From contig CALJEK010000001.1 in NCBI GenBank assembly GCA_938074445.1, positions 124,001 to 188,000 of the forward strand: DNA of 64,000 nt. The letters run 5' to 3'. Under the pieces are notes generated by a model that saw only the letters and a program-made list of their open reading frames with translations, searched no databases and was not told the DNA's origin. This document shows, piece by piece, positions 29,089 to 38,332 of this stretch; position 1 is the stretch's first letter; every line of letters starts with the position of its first letter. This DNA is from Candidatus Kryptoniota bacterium (GTDB lineage: Bacteria > Bacteroidota > Ignavibacteria > Kryptoniales > Kryptoniaceae). A program made the translations under genes and the position numbers.

Positions 29089-32000
29089 ATGGATTTCGTT
29101 GAAAAGATTTTCAAAATAGATAAGTTTGAAAGATTAGGTGAATTTTTGAGGGGTCAGGACAAGAGTATAAACTTAAAAAATGTCGCTGGCTCTCTTTTTA
29201 GTTTCATTGTTGCTTACGTGTATCGGGAGGTTAAGGATAGAATTATGGTCGTTGTTCAGGATGATGAATTTGGGCGCAGAGTTGCAGATGATTTAAATTT
29301 TATCATTGGGGAGGACAAAGTTTTTGAGTTTATCCCAGACGAAGATATGCTGGCGGACGATATCGATGTTTTAAGAGTTAAATTTGCTCACGAATATGCG
29401 CTGGGCAATAAAGTTATAATTTTTTCGATAAAGCAGATCGAGGAAAAAATCCCATTAAGTCAAGAAATTAACAATTTTTCTTTTATCCTTTCAGTTGGGG
29501 GTAGGGTGAACTATGATGAGTTCACCTCTTATTTGATGAAAGAAGGTTTTGAGAGGAAAAAATATGTTGAATCGAGAGGGGATTACAGCGTAAGGGGGAG
29601 CATTGTTGATGTTTTTGGATTTGCAGGTGAGTTTCCTATAAGGATTGAATTTTTCGGGGATGAGGTAATATCGATAAGAGAATTTGATATTTTTACACAG
29701 AGATCGTTGAGAAGTTTAAATCAAGCGATAATAGTTCCAAGGCTTACGGATTTAAATTTTGAGACGATCGAGGTTTCGAAGTTACTGGCGAATTCGATTT
29801 GTATTGTTGAGGATAAAGATCTTGTAATTCAAGCGGTTGATGATGATATATTTGATGGGGTTGATTTCAAGAAGTTTATAAATATCTTGAGGTTGGAGAC
29901 GGGTGACGCAAATGAAAACGTTGTAAATTTTTCATCAAGGGCACAGCCATTTTTTAATAGCAGTATAACTTTTTTTTCGGGAGAAGTTTTGAAATTGTTG
30001 AGCGGTGGGTTTGAAATTTTCATTTTGTGTGATGGAAGTGAACAGATGGAAAGGATGAAAGAGCTTATTGAAGAGACGATAGGGTTTGAGGAAACGATGA
30101 AAGTTCATTTTAAGGGAAAATCGCTGAATTCGGGCTTTATTTTAACTAAGGATAAAATTGCCGTCTTCACGGAACATGAAATTTTCAACAGGGTTAAGGC
30201 TAGAAATTTTTTAAAATACAGAAAGTTTAAGGGGATAACGCTTCACGAGCTTGAAATGCTTAAACCAGGGGATTTTGTCGTTCATGTTGATTATGGGATT
30301 GGAAAATTTGCTGGGCTTCAAAAGATAAGGGTAAACGGAGTTGATCAGGAGGCGGTTCGACTTGAATATGCCGATGGAGGGGTTTTATATGTAAATTTGA
30401 ATTACATTAACAGGATAAAAAAATATCGCGGGGAAGAAGGGGTTGTCCCAAGACTTAACAAACTTGGTTCAGCAGAATGGGAAAAACTCAAAGAAAAGAC
30501 AAAAGACGGTATTAAAAAGGTTGTGAGAGATTTCATATGGCTTTATGCGAAGCGAAGCTATGTGAAAGGTTTTAAATTTTCCCCCGATAGTTATCTGCAG
30601 AAGGAAATGGAGGCATCTTTCGTTTATGAGGATACGCCGGATCAACGAAGAGCAACGATTGAAGTCAAGCAGGATATGGAAAGTGAGAAACCAATGGATA
30701 GATTGATATGCGGTGATGTCGGGTTTGGGAAGACGGAGGTTGCGATAAGAGCAGCATTTAAAGCGGTTTTGGATAAAAAGCAAGTTGCAATGCTTGTTCC
30801 GACGACGATTCTTGCTCATCAGCATTACAAGACATTTACGGAAAGATTGAAAAATTATCCTGTAAGAGTTGAGGTCATTTCAAGATTTATTCCGAAGGCA
30901 AGGCAGGTTAAGATAATCGAAGACCTTGAAAAGGGAAAGATTGACATAATTATTGGAACGCATAGATTACTTTCAAATGATGTAAGATTTAGAGACCTTG
31001 GATTATTGATTATAGATGAAGAGCATAGATTTGGGGTTGAGGCTAAGGAGAAATTACGGAAGGTTAAGGTCAATGTTGATACTTTAACTTTAAGTGCGAC
31101 TCCTATTCCGAGGACGTTATATTTTTCGCTTATGGGCGCAAGGGATATGTCGATAATTAACACTCCACCGCCGAATCGTCTACCGATAATTACTAAAATA
31201 ATAACCGTTAATTCCCCGAAATTTGCTGATATCGTTAAAAGTGCAATTTATCATGAGGTAAGCAGAGGGGGGCAAGTTTACTTCGTAGTTGATAAAATAG
31301 CAGAGATTGAAAATATAGTTAGATTTTTAAGGGGGATTGTTCCTGACTTAAAGTTTGATGTTGTTCATGGAAAAATGAAGACATCTGCGATCGAGAGGGT
31401 GATGCTTGGCTTCCTTGAGCAAAAGTTTGATATTTTAATTTCAACGAAGATAATTGAGGCTGGAATTGATATTCCGAATGTAAACACAATTTTTATTTAC
31501 AATGCACATACATTTGGTCTTGCGGAGATTTATCAGCTTCGTGGAAGGGTTGGACGTTCAAACAGGCAGGCATATGCTTATCTTGTGATACCGCCGGTTG
31601 AGGCGATAGGGACAAACGCTATTCGTAGGTTATCGGCGATAGAGGAATTTACGGAGCTTGGTTCAGGTTTAAACCTTGCTTTAAGGGATATGGAAATTCG
31701 GGGGATAGGTAATTTGTTTGGGAAGGAGCAAACGGGGTTTATCAACTCAATTGGATTTGATCTTTATTGCAGGATACTTGAGGAAGCGGTTGAAGAACTG
31801 AAACAGCAGGAGTTTAAAGATATCTTTAAGAGCGAAAAGAAGTTGAGAAGGAAACTTGACGCCATAGTTTCTGCAGATGTGAATGCTTTTATCCCTGATT
31901 ATTATATTGATTCTGATTCCGAGCGATTCAGCTATTATCAGAGGTTGTATGAGGCTGAAAGCTTAGAAGAGATTGAGGCGATAAGAGATGAACTCGAGGA

Positions 32001-32346
32001 TAGATTTGGGAAATTGCCTGAGGAGGCGGAGAATTTAATTTTAATTTCGAGGATAAAGCATTTATCTGAGAAAAATTATATCCAGCGCGTTGAAATTGGC
32101 AGGGAACATGTTGTTGTCATCCCTGGGGAGAATCTGATAAACTCAGAAGTTTTTAGAGAAGTTGTTGATATTTTTTCAAGGGGTTCAAGTTTAAAATTTG
32201 AAAAAGTGGCAGGAGGGACGAGGTTAGTTTTAAAATTCAAATATTCAACCACAGTGAGACAAAATCTTGTTAAGTTTTTGAGTTTGCTTGAGGAGTTAAC
32301 GGTTCAATTTTCTTATAATGAGGGAAACTTCGCCACCAATCCATAA
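29089..32346 (+). CDS. mfd: Transcription-repair coupling factor
   Basis: KPGDFVVHVDYGIGKFAGL, DRLICGDVGFGKTEVAIRAAF, DEEHRFGV, TLSATPIPRTLYFSLMGARDMS, QLRGRVGRS. Confidence 0.97.
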   Translation: MDFVEKIFKIDKFERLGEFLRGQDKSINLKNVAGSLFSFIVAYVYREVKDRIMVVVQDDEFGRRVADDLNFIIGEDKVFEFIPDEDMLADDIDVLRVKFAHEYALGNKVIIFSIKQIEEKIPLSQEINNFSFILSVGGRVNYDEFTSYLMKEGFERKKYVESRGDYSVRGSIVDVFGFAGEFPIRIEFFGDEVISIREFDIFTQRSLRSLNQAIIVPRLTDLNFETIEVSKLLANSICIVEDKDLVIQAVDDDIFDGVDFKKFINILRLETGDANENVVNFSSRAQPFFNSSITFFSGEVLKLLSGGFEIFILCDGSEQMERMKELIEETIGFEETMKVHFKGKSLNSGFILTKDKIAVFTEHEIFNRVKARNFLKYRKFKGITLHELEMLKPGDFVVHVDYGIGKFAGLQKIRVNGVDQEAVRLEYADGGVLYVNLNYINRIKKYRGEEGVVPRLNKLGSAEWEKLKEKTKDGIKKVVRDFIWLYAKRSYVKGFKFSPDSYLQKEMEASFVYEDTPDQRRATIEVKQDMESEKPMDRLICGDVGFGKTEVAIRAAFKAVLDKKQVAMLVPTTILAHQHYKTFTERLKNYPVRVEVISRFIPKARQVKIIEDLEKGKIDIIIGTHRLLSNDVRFRDLGLLIIDEEHRFGVEAKEKLRKVKVNVDTLTLSATPIPRTLYFSLMGARDMSIINTPPPNRLPIITKIITVNSPKFADIVKSAIYHEVSRGGQVYFVVDKIAEIENIVRFLRGIVPDLKFDVVHGKMKTSAIERVMLGFLEQKFDILISTKIIEAGIDIPNVNTIFIYNAHTFGLAEIYQLRGRVGRSNRQAYAYLVIPPVEAIGTNAIRRLSAIEEFTELGSGLNLALRDMEIRGIGNLFGKEQTGFINSIGFDLYCRILEEAVEELKQQEFKDIFKSEKKLRRKLDAIVSADVNAFIPDYYIDSDSERFSYYQRLYEAESLEEIEAIRDELEDRFGKLPEEAENLILISRIKHLSEKNYIQRVEIGREHVVVIPGENLINSEVFREVVDIFSRGSSLKFEKVAGGTRLVLKFKYSTTVRQNLVKFLSLLEELTVQFSYNEGNFATNP

Positions 32347-32925
32347 GTTTTTGTCCCCCTCCTTAAATTTTAGGACCCCATATCCTCTGTTTGATGGTAT
32401 AAGGTAAATCTCGTTGTTTTCATTTTTATACTGTCGAATTAAACCCTCGTTCTTAATTACAGCAAAAACAATGCTTCCATTTTTGAGCTCTGAATTTTGG
32501 TTTATAATTGCTATATCTCCTTTGAGAATTCCCTCTTTTTGCATTCCATCGTCGGTGACCTCAACTGCGAAGGATGGTGGGGTATCAAAGATTTTTGCAT
32601 CAAGTTTTATGGTTCCATTCAAGTTTGTAAACATCGTCAATGGATTTTGGGCGTCGAAAGTTGAGACAAGCGGTATCTCTTTAAGCTCGGTTTGAGTTCT
32701 GTCGAATTTAAAATTGTTAATGTTTATGTTTCTTGCTTTCAAGTTCGTTCTTTGAATATATCCTTTCTTCTCCAAAGCTTTTAAAACTGAGTAAGCCGAG
32801 TTTGTTGACCTGAAGTTAAATTTTTTGCAGATTTCTCGTATCGTTGGTGGTTTGTGGTTTTCAATTGTATATTTTTTGATGAATTCAAAAATTTGATTTT
32901 GTCTTTTTGTCAGCGCTCTCTTCAT
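32296..32925 (-). CDS. LexA-like transcriptional repressor, predicted autocleavage-deficient
   Basis: LexA winged helix (LTKRQNQIFEFIKKY...PPTIREICKKFNFRSTNSAYSVLKALEKKGYIQR) plus C-terminal S24 fold, with active-site substitutions. Confidence 0.9.
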   Translation of the reverse strand: MKRALTKRQNQIFEFIKKYTIENHKPPTIREICKKFNFRSTNSAYSVLKALEKKGYIQRTNLKARNININNFKFDRTQTELKEIPLVSTFDAQNPLTMFTNLNGTIKLDAKIFDTPPSFAVEVTDDGMQKEGILKGDIAIINQNSELKNGSIVFAVIKNEGLIRQYKNENNEIYLIPSNRGYGVLKFKEGDKNLWIGGEVSLIIRKLNR

Positions 32926-32961
32926 CGGTTTTTAGACTTTGTTTTTCTCACCTCTTGTAGC

Positions 32962-32990
32962 AATATACTGAACATTTGTTCAAAAATCAA
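32962..32990 (-). promoter_or_regulatory. Promoter of the LexA-like gene with embedded SOS-box-like operator
   Basis: Minus strand TTGATT-N17-TATATT; the spacer contains TGAACAAATGTTCA (GAAC-N4-GTTC) at 32969-32982. Confidence 0.8.
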
Positions 32991-33070
32991 GCCAAGTCGT
33001 TTTTTCTTCCCGAGAACTTGTGAGGTAAAGCAGAAATAACGCACTTATGGCGATTAAGCGGGGTGAAGTC

Positions 33071-33098
33071 TTGACTAAGCAATTTAAAAATGTATATT
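33071..33098 (+). promoter_or_regulatory. dcw cluster (mraZ) promoter
   Basis: TTGACT (33071-33076), N16, TATATT (33093-33098). Confidence 0.7.
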
Positions 33099-33108
33099 TA
33101 AAGGTGCT

Positions 33109-33133
33109 GTGGTAAATAGTGGTGATTTGTGGT
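33109..33133 (+). promoter_or_regulatory. MraZ-box-like triple repeat
   Basis: GTGGT at 33109, 33119 and 33129: three copies at exact 10-bp period (GTGGTAAATAGTGGTGATTTGTGGT). Confidence 0.75.
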
Positions 33134-33152
33134 AAAAAAACTTAAATTATTT

Positions 33153-33596
33153 ATGCTATCGTTTATCGGAAAATACAGATATGCAGTGGATGAGAAAGGT
33201 CGAGTGAGTATTCCGGCGCGGTGGCGAAAGTCTCTTTCGCCGGAAGCGGATGAAACCTTTGTGATCACGAGAGGTTTAGATCGGTGCCTTTTTCTTTATC
33301 CGCTTGATGAATGGGAAAAAATTGAAAAGAGGTTAAGGGAGTTGAACACATTTAATCCCGAGCATCGTTATGTTATGAGAGTTATTTTAATGTGGGCAAA
33401 TGAAGTTACGCTTGATAATCAATCAAGAATTATGATACCGAAAAATCTTCTTGAGTTTGCTAAGATAGACAGAGAAGCGATTCTGATCGGTACACTTGAT
33501 AAGATTGAAATCTGGAATCCGGAAGTTTATGAAGAATACGAGAAAGGTCAACCTGATTATGAAACTGTTGCAGCAAAAGTTCTTGGTTCAAGGTAA
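33153..33596 (+). CDS. mraZ: Transcriptional regulator MraZ
   Basis: GKYRYAVDEKGRVSIPARWR and DNQSRIMIPKNLLEFA. ATG at 33153 preferred because the ORF-track GTG at 33129 lies inside the third repeat. Confidence 0.93.
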   Translation: MLSFIGKYRYAVDEKGRVSIPARWRKSLSPEADETFVITRGLDRCLFLYPLDEWEKIEKRLRELNTFNPEHRYVMRVILMWANEVTLDNQSRIMIPKNLLEFAKIDREAILIGTLDKIEIWNPEVYEEYEKGQPDYETVAAKVLGSR

Positions 33597-33597
33597 A

Positions 33598-34530
33598 ATG
33601 GAGAAAAATTTTCACATACCTGTGATGGTTGAAGAGGTGATGAAATATTTGATAGTTCGTGATGAAGGCATTTATATTGATGGAACGATTGGAGGTGGTG
33701 GACATAGTGAGGAAATTTTGAAGAGAACAAGGGCGAAGGTTATCGGATTTGATATCGATCCCGAAGCAGTTAGATTTGCCAGCGAAAGGTTAAAAAGTTT
33801 TGGAGACAGGGTTTTAATTTTTAACAGAAATTATGCGACTTTGAAGGAAAGTTTAGCTGAGATTGGCGTTAGGAAGATAACGGGTTTTTTGCTTGACCTT
33901 GGTGTTTCATCATTTCAGCTTGATCATGGAGGTGGTTTTAGTTTTAGGCTTGATGATAAATTGGATATGAGGATGGATAGAGGGTCTGATTTGACAGCGG
34001 AGCATATTTTAAATAATTATTCGGAGAGGGAGATTGCTGATATAATTTTCAAGTTTGGGGAGGAGCCGAGGGCGAGGATGATCGCAAGGGAGATTGTAAA
34101 GTATAGAAAGAGGAAAAAGATAGAGACGACGGGTGAGCTTGTAAAGGTTATTGATAAAGTTGCAAGCAAAAAATATAGGTTAAAAGTTCTTGCAAGGGTT
34201 TTTCAAAGTTTAAGGATTGCGGTCAACAGAGAACTTGACAATTTAAAGGTTGCGCTTGATTCTGTTGTGGATGTACTTGAGAAGGGAGGTCGAATTGTTG
34301 TGATCTCGTATCATTCGCTTGAAGATAGAATTGTTAAGATGTTTTTTAAAAGTAACGAAAGAAGATGTGTATGTCCTCCGGATGTTTTGGAATGTAAATG
34401 TGGGAAGGTTGAAGTGATAAAAATTCTTACGAAGAAACCTGTGGTTCCAAGCGAGAGAGAGATAAGTTTGAACCCAAGAGCAAGGAGCGCCAAACTTAGG
34501 GCTGGTGAAAAAATAGTTGAGTTTCCATGA
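33598..34530 (+). CDS. rsmH: 16S rRNA (cytosine-N4)-methyltransferase RsmH
   Basis: FHIPVMVEEVMKYL, DGTIGGGGHSEEIL, LLDLGVSSFQLD, VISYHSLEDRIVK. ATG at 33598. Confidence 0.95.
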   Translation: MEKNFHIPVMVEEVMKYLIVRDEGIYIDGTIGGGGHSEEILKRTRAKVIGFDIDPEAVRFASERLKSFGDRVLIFNRNYATLKESLAEIGVRKITGFLLDLGVSSFQLDHGGGFSFRLDDKLDMRMDRGSDLTAEHILNNYSEREIADIIFKFGEEPRARMIAREIVKYRKRKKIETTGELVKVIDKVASKKYRLKVLARVFQSLRIAVNRELDNLKVALDSVVDVLEKGGRIVVISYHSLEDRIVKMFFKSNERRCVCPPDVLECKCGKVEVIKILTKKPVVPSEREISLNPRARSAKLRAGEKIVEFP

Positions 34531-34814
34531 GCAAAGAAAAAGATAAAATAAGCGGTGCGAGAATTTTTATTTTTCTTTTGATCGCTGTTGCGCTCATAGC
34601 TGCGTATATTTGGAATTCTTTTATCGTTGATAGGCGTGCCGATGAAATTGTTAAACTTGAGAGGAAGTTGGAGCAGTTGAAAATAGAAAAGTTGTTCCTT
34701 GAAGCAAGATATGAGAAACTTGTCTCAGTGAATTATGTTGTTCCGTATGCTCAACAAAAGCTTGGACTTGCTTTTCCAAGAGAGAAGCCGAAAGAAATTG
34801 AGGTGAAAGAATGA
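34527..34814 (+). CDS. ftsL: FtsL-like cell division protein
   Basis: Short TM protein with coiled coil in the ftsL position, ATGA overlaps on both sides. Confidence 0.7.
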   Translation: MSKEKDKISGARIFIFLLIAVALIAAYIWNSFIVDRRADEIVKLERKLEQLKIEKLFLEARYEKLVSVNYVVPYAQQKLGLAFPREKPKEIEVKE

Positions 34815-36832
34815 GGCTCAAGAATGGGTATGAAAAAGATTTAGGAGTAATGTTCAAAGCAAGGTTAGATTTTTTGTTTTGGTTCTTTGTGGTGGTTCTT
34901 ATACTTATCATCCTTCGACTTTTAAAAGTTCAAATTGCTGATCATATTTATTATACCTCGCTTTCGAACGCTCAATATTATACGAAAGTAACTTTGCTTG
35001 CAAAAAGAGGTTTGATTTTTGATAGGGAAGGCAGGATTCTTGTTACCAATCTTGTTGAGACTCAGATTGGGGCAGACCCATTTTACTTAAAAAGTGTCGA
35101 TGCGGATATTAATAAGGTTTCAGAAGAATTGGCGAAAATTTTTGGTGGGGAGAAAAGGTACTATTTAGAGAAGTTAAGTGACGTAAGTAAGAGGTTTGTT
35201 TGGCTTGTTAAAAATGCGACGACGGAGGAAGTTTCGAAGTTCGATGCGTTTGTAAACAGTTTAAAAGAACAAAAGGAAAGAAGAATTTATCGAGGGATAG
35301 TTAAAATTGAGAGGTTCAAAAGATATTATCCCTACGGCAAACTTGCAAGTCATGTGCTTGGGGCGGTTAACATTGATGGTAAAGCTTTAATGGGTGTTGA
35401 GTTTGAGTTTGATGAAATTTTAAGAGGGAAAGATGGATATATGAAGTTAACAAGGGATGCGCGCGGTGATGTTAAAGCATCTGTTGAGGTTGAAAAGGTT
35501 GAACCTATGGATGGATATAATTTAAAGTTATCCATCGATGTTGGGGTTCAAACAATTATCGAGAATGAGCTTAGAAGAGCTATAAATGAATTTGAGGCTG
35601 AAGCTGGGGTTGTGATAGTTGTTGATCCGCGGACTGGTGATATACTTGGGCTTTCAAGCTATCCAGATTTTGATCCAAATAATTATTGGTTATTTACTAC
35701 TGAGAACTTCAAAAATAGGGCAGTTATTGATGCTTTTGAGCCGGGTTCAACTTTTAAAGTTGTTCCAGCTTCACTTTTGCTTGAAAAGGACCCAAATAAG
35801 TTGTATTCAAAGGTGAACGTCGATGGCGGAAAAAGCATTATCAAAGGTGTTAAGGTTGTCGATTTTAAGCCGAACGATGTTTTAAGTTTTTCGGATATTT
35901 TGAAATATTCGAGCAATATTGGAATGGCTAAACTTGGTCTTGAGCTTAACAAAGTTGAATTTTACAGGCATATCAGGAACTTTGGTTTTGGGACTTACAC
36001 TGGTATAAGGCTTCCTGCTGAGTCTAAGGGTGAGGTTAAGACTCCAGATAAATGGTCACCGGCGAGCAAGATTTACATGTCTTTTGGTTATGAATTGAGA
36101 GCGACAGCTCTTCAGATAGCGATGGCTTATGCAAGCATTGCAAACGGTGGAGTTTTAGTTCAACCAAGGATAGTAAAAGAAATACTTGATTCAGAAGGCA
36201 AGGTCGTTAAAAGTTTTCCCGTTGTCTACGTTAGGCGAGTTGTTTCAGAAAAAGTGGCGAGGATTTTGACAGAAATACTCGAAGAGGTTGTAAATGAGGG
36301 AACGGGTGTGCAGGCGAAGGTTGAAGGTTTAAGGATTGCTGGTAAAACTGGGACAGCGCAAATTTATGAATCTGGATTTTATTCAAAGGCACGTTATCGT
36401 GCTTCCTTTGTTGGTTTTTTCCCGGTGGAGAAACCAAAGTTTGTTTGTTTTGTCATGCTTGAATCCCCAAAGAAAAATTATGCTGGAGGGGTTGTTGCTG
36501 CGCCTGTTTTTAAAAGGATTGCAGAGCAATTGATCAAACTTTCGCCCATTGAAAGCGAATCCGAGGAATTTAATGCAGTTAAGAGTGAAGTTAACACTTT
36601 CTCATCCGCTGAAAACATTACCAAGGTTAAAGATGGGGCTGGTGAAATGCCGGACTTAAGAGGTTTAAGCCTTCGTTCGGCACTTTCGAAAATTTCACTT
36701 TTCGATTTAAAAGTTAGCATTGTTGGGTCTGGCGTGGTGGTTGACCAAACACCAAAGCCGGGGACGAAATTGAAAGCTGGGATGGAATGCATTCTTTACT
36801 GTCGCGATGATTTAAAAAATAAACTTAAATAA
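34811..36832 (+). CDS. ftsI: Penicillin-binding protein 2 / FtsI with C-terminal PASTA domain
   Basis: SxxK (GSTFK), SSN (YSSNIGMAKLG), KTG (AGKTGTAQ); C-terminal MPDLRGLSLRSAL...VVDQTPKPGTKLKAGMECILY. Confidence 0.94.
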   Translation: MRLKNGYEKDLGVMFKARLDFLFWFFVVVLILIILRLLKVQIADHIYYTSLSNAQYYTKVTLLAKRGLIFDREGRILVTNLVETQIGADPFYLKSVDADINKVSEELAKIFGGEKRYYLEKLSDVSKRFVWLVKNATTEEVSKFDAFVNSLKEQKERRIYRGIVKIERFKRYYPYGKLASHVLGAVNIDGKALMGVEFEFDEILRGKDGYMKLTRDARGDVKASVEVEKVEPMDGYNLKLSIDVGVQTIIENELRRAINEFEAEAGVVIVVDPRTGDILGLSSYPDFDPNNYWLFTTENFKNRAVIDAFEPGSTFKVVPASLLLEKDPNKLYSKVNVDGGKSIIKGVKVVDFKPNDVLSFSDILKYSSNIGMAKLGLELNKVEFYRHIRNFGFGTYTGIRLPAESKGEVKTPDKWSPASKIYMSFGYELRATALQIAMAYASIANGGVLVQPRIVKEILDSEGKVVKSFPVVYVRRVVSEKVARILTEILEEVVNEGTGVQAKVEGLRIAGKTGTAQIYESGFYSKARYRASFVGFFPVEKPKFVCFVMLESPKKNYAGGVVAAPVFKRIAEQLIKLSPIESESEEFNAVKSEVNTFSSAENITKVKDGAGEMPDLRGLSLRSALSKISLFDLKVSIVGSGVVVDQTPKPGTKLKAGMECILYCRDDLKNKLK

Positions 36833-36835
36833 GGG

Positions 36836-38332
36836 ATGAGGCTTTCTGAAATTTTAAAATATCTTAAGGTTAAAAAGTTTGTCGGAAATGAAAACGTAGA
36901 TGTAAGGGGGATTGCTTATGATTCCAGAGAGGTTGATGAAGGTGAGCTTTTCGTTGCGATAAAGGGTTTAAATGTGGATGGACATAGGTTTATTCCAGAG
37001 GCGGTGCTTGCTGGTGCTGTTGCAGTTATTCTTGAAGATGATTTAATAGATGATAGTTACTTTGTTGGGAGGAATGTAGCAAAAATTGTTGTTCCAGATT
37101 CAAGAAAAGCGCTTGCAGTTGTTTCATCGGTTTTTTATGGTTTTCCATCCGAAAAGTTAAAACTTGTTGGGGTGACTGGTACAAATGGTAAGACGACCAC
37201 AACGCATCTTATTAAGTCAATTCTTGAATATGGAGGGTTGAAGACTGGTTTGATCGGAACGATAAATTATGTTATCGGTAATGAAATCATCTCAGCAAGT
37301 CAAACGACGCCTGAGTCACTTGAGCTCAATAGGTTTATCGGCAAGATGGTTGAAAAAGGAATCTCTGCTTGTGTCATGGAGGTTTCATCCCATGCTTTGG
37401 CACTTGATCGAGTTTATGGGCTTGATTTTGATGTTGGGGTATTTACTAATTTGACACAGGATCATCTCGATTTTCATCGGACTTTTGAAGCTTATTTTCA
37501 GGCGAAGAAAATTTTATTTGATTCCCTTAAACAATCTGCTTATGCGATTTATAATATTGATGACCCGTATGGGGAAAAGATTGTCGCGGACACAAAGGCT
37601 ACAAAGTTATCTTATGGGAAAAGTGAAAGAGCGGATGTGAGGATTAAAGAATTTAAATTTAGTTTTGATGGAACATATGTCGTTGTTCAGCTCCCGACTG
37701 GAGCGGAGTTGGAGATAAATTCAAAATTAATTGGCGAGTTTAATGTTTATAACATCTCATCCGCTGTTGCTGTTGGTTATATACTTGGAATTGAGCACGA
37801 AGATATAAAAAGAGGAATTGAAGCGGTTGAAAATGTGAAAGGGCGGTTTGAAAAAATAATTTCTCCGGATGGTTATACGGTAATAATAGATTATGCGCAC
37901 ACCCCAGACGCGCTTGAAAAATGTATCGATGCAATTTTAAAGGTGAGAGAGCAAGTGGGTGGTGGGAAATTGATAACGGTTTTTGGTTGTGGTGGTGATA
38001 GGGACAAAGGTAAAAGACCGATAATGGGAAGGATTTCGACGGAGAAAAGTGATATCACAATTATAACTTCGGATAACCCGAGGTTTGAGGATCCGGAGAA
38101 AATTATTTCAGATATTCTTGATGGGGTGAAAGAAAATGCTGTTTATTATGTTTTTGTCGATCGTAAGGAGGCTATTGAACGAGCGCTTGAAATGGCTGAA
38201 AGAAATGATATTGTTTTGATAGCTGGAAAGGGGCATGAGGAATATCAAATCATAAGAGACATCAAGGTTCCATTCAGCGATAGTCAAATTGTGTTTGAAT
38301 ATTTCAAAACCAAGGTAAAGGAGCGGGATTGA
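36836..38332 (+). CDS. murE: UDP-MurNAc-tripeptide ligase MurE
   Basis: GVTGTNGKTTTTHLIKSI; TSDNPRFEDP (DNPR motif typical of meso-DAP-adding enzymes). Confidence 0.95.
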   Translation: MRLSEILKYLKVKKFVGNENVDVRGIAYDSREVDEGELFVAIKGLNVDGHRFIPEAVLAGAVAVILEDDLIDDSYFVGRNVAKIVVPDSRKALAVVSSVFYGFPSEKLKLVGVTGTNGKTTTTHLIKSILEYGGLKTGLIGTINYVIGNEIISASQTTPESLELNRFIGKMVEKGISACVMEVSSHALALDRVYGLDFDVGVFTNLTQDHLDFHRTFEAYFQAKKILFDSLKQSAYAIYNIDDPYGEKIVADTKATKLSYGKSERADVRIKEFKFSFDGTYVVVQLPTGAELEINSKLIGEFNVYNISSAVAVGYILGIEHEDIKRGIEAVENVKGRFEKIISPDGYTVIIDYAHTPDALEKCIDAILKVREQVGGGKLITVFGCGGDRDKGKRPIMGRISTEKSDITIITSDNPRFEDPEKIISDILDGVKENAVYYVFVDRKEAIERALEMAERNDIVLIAGKGHEEYQIIRDIKVPFSDSQIVFEYFKTKVKERD

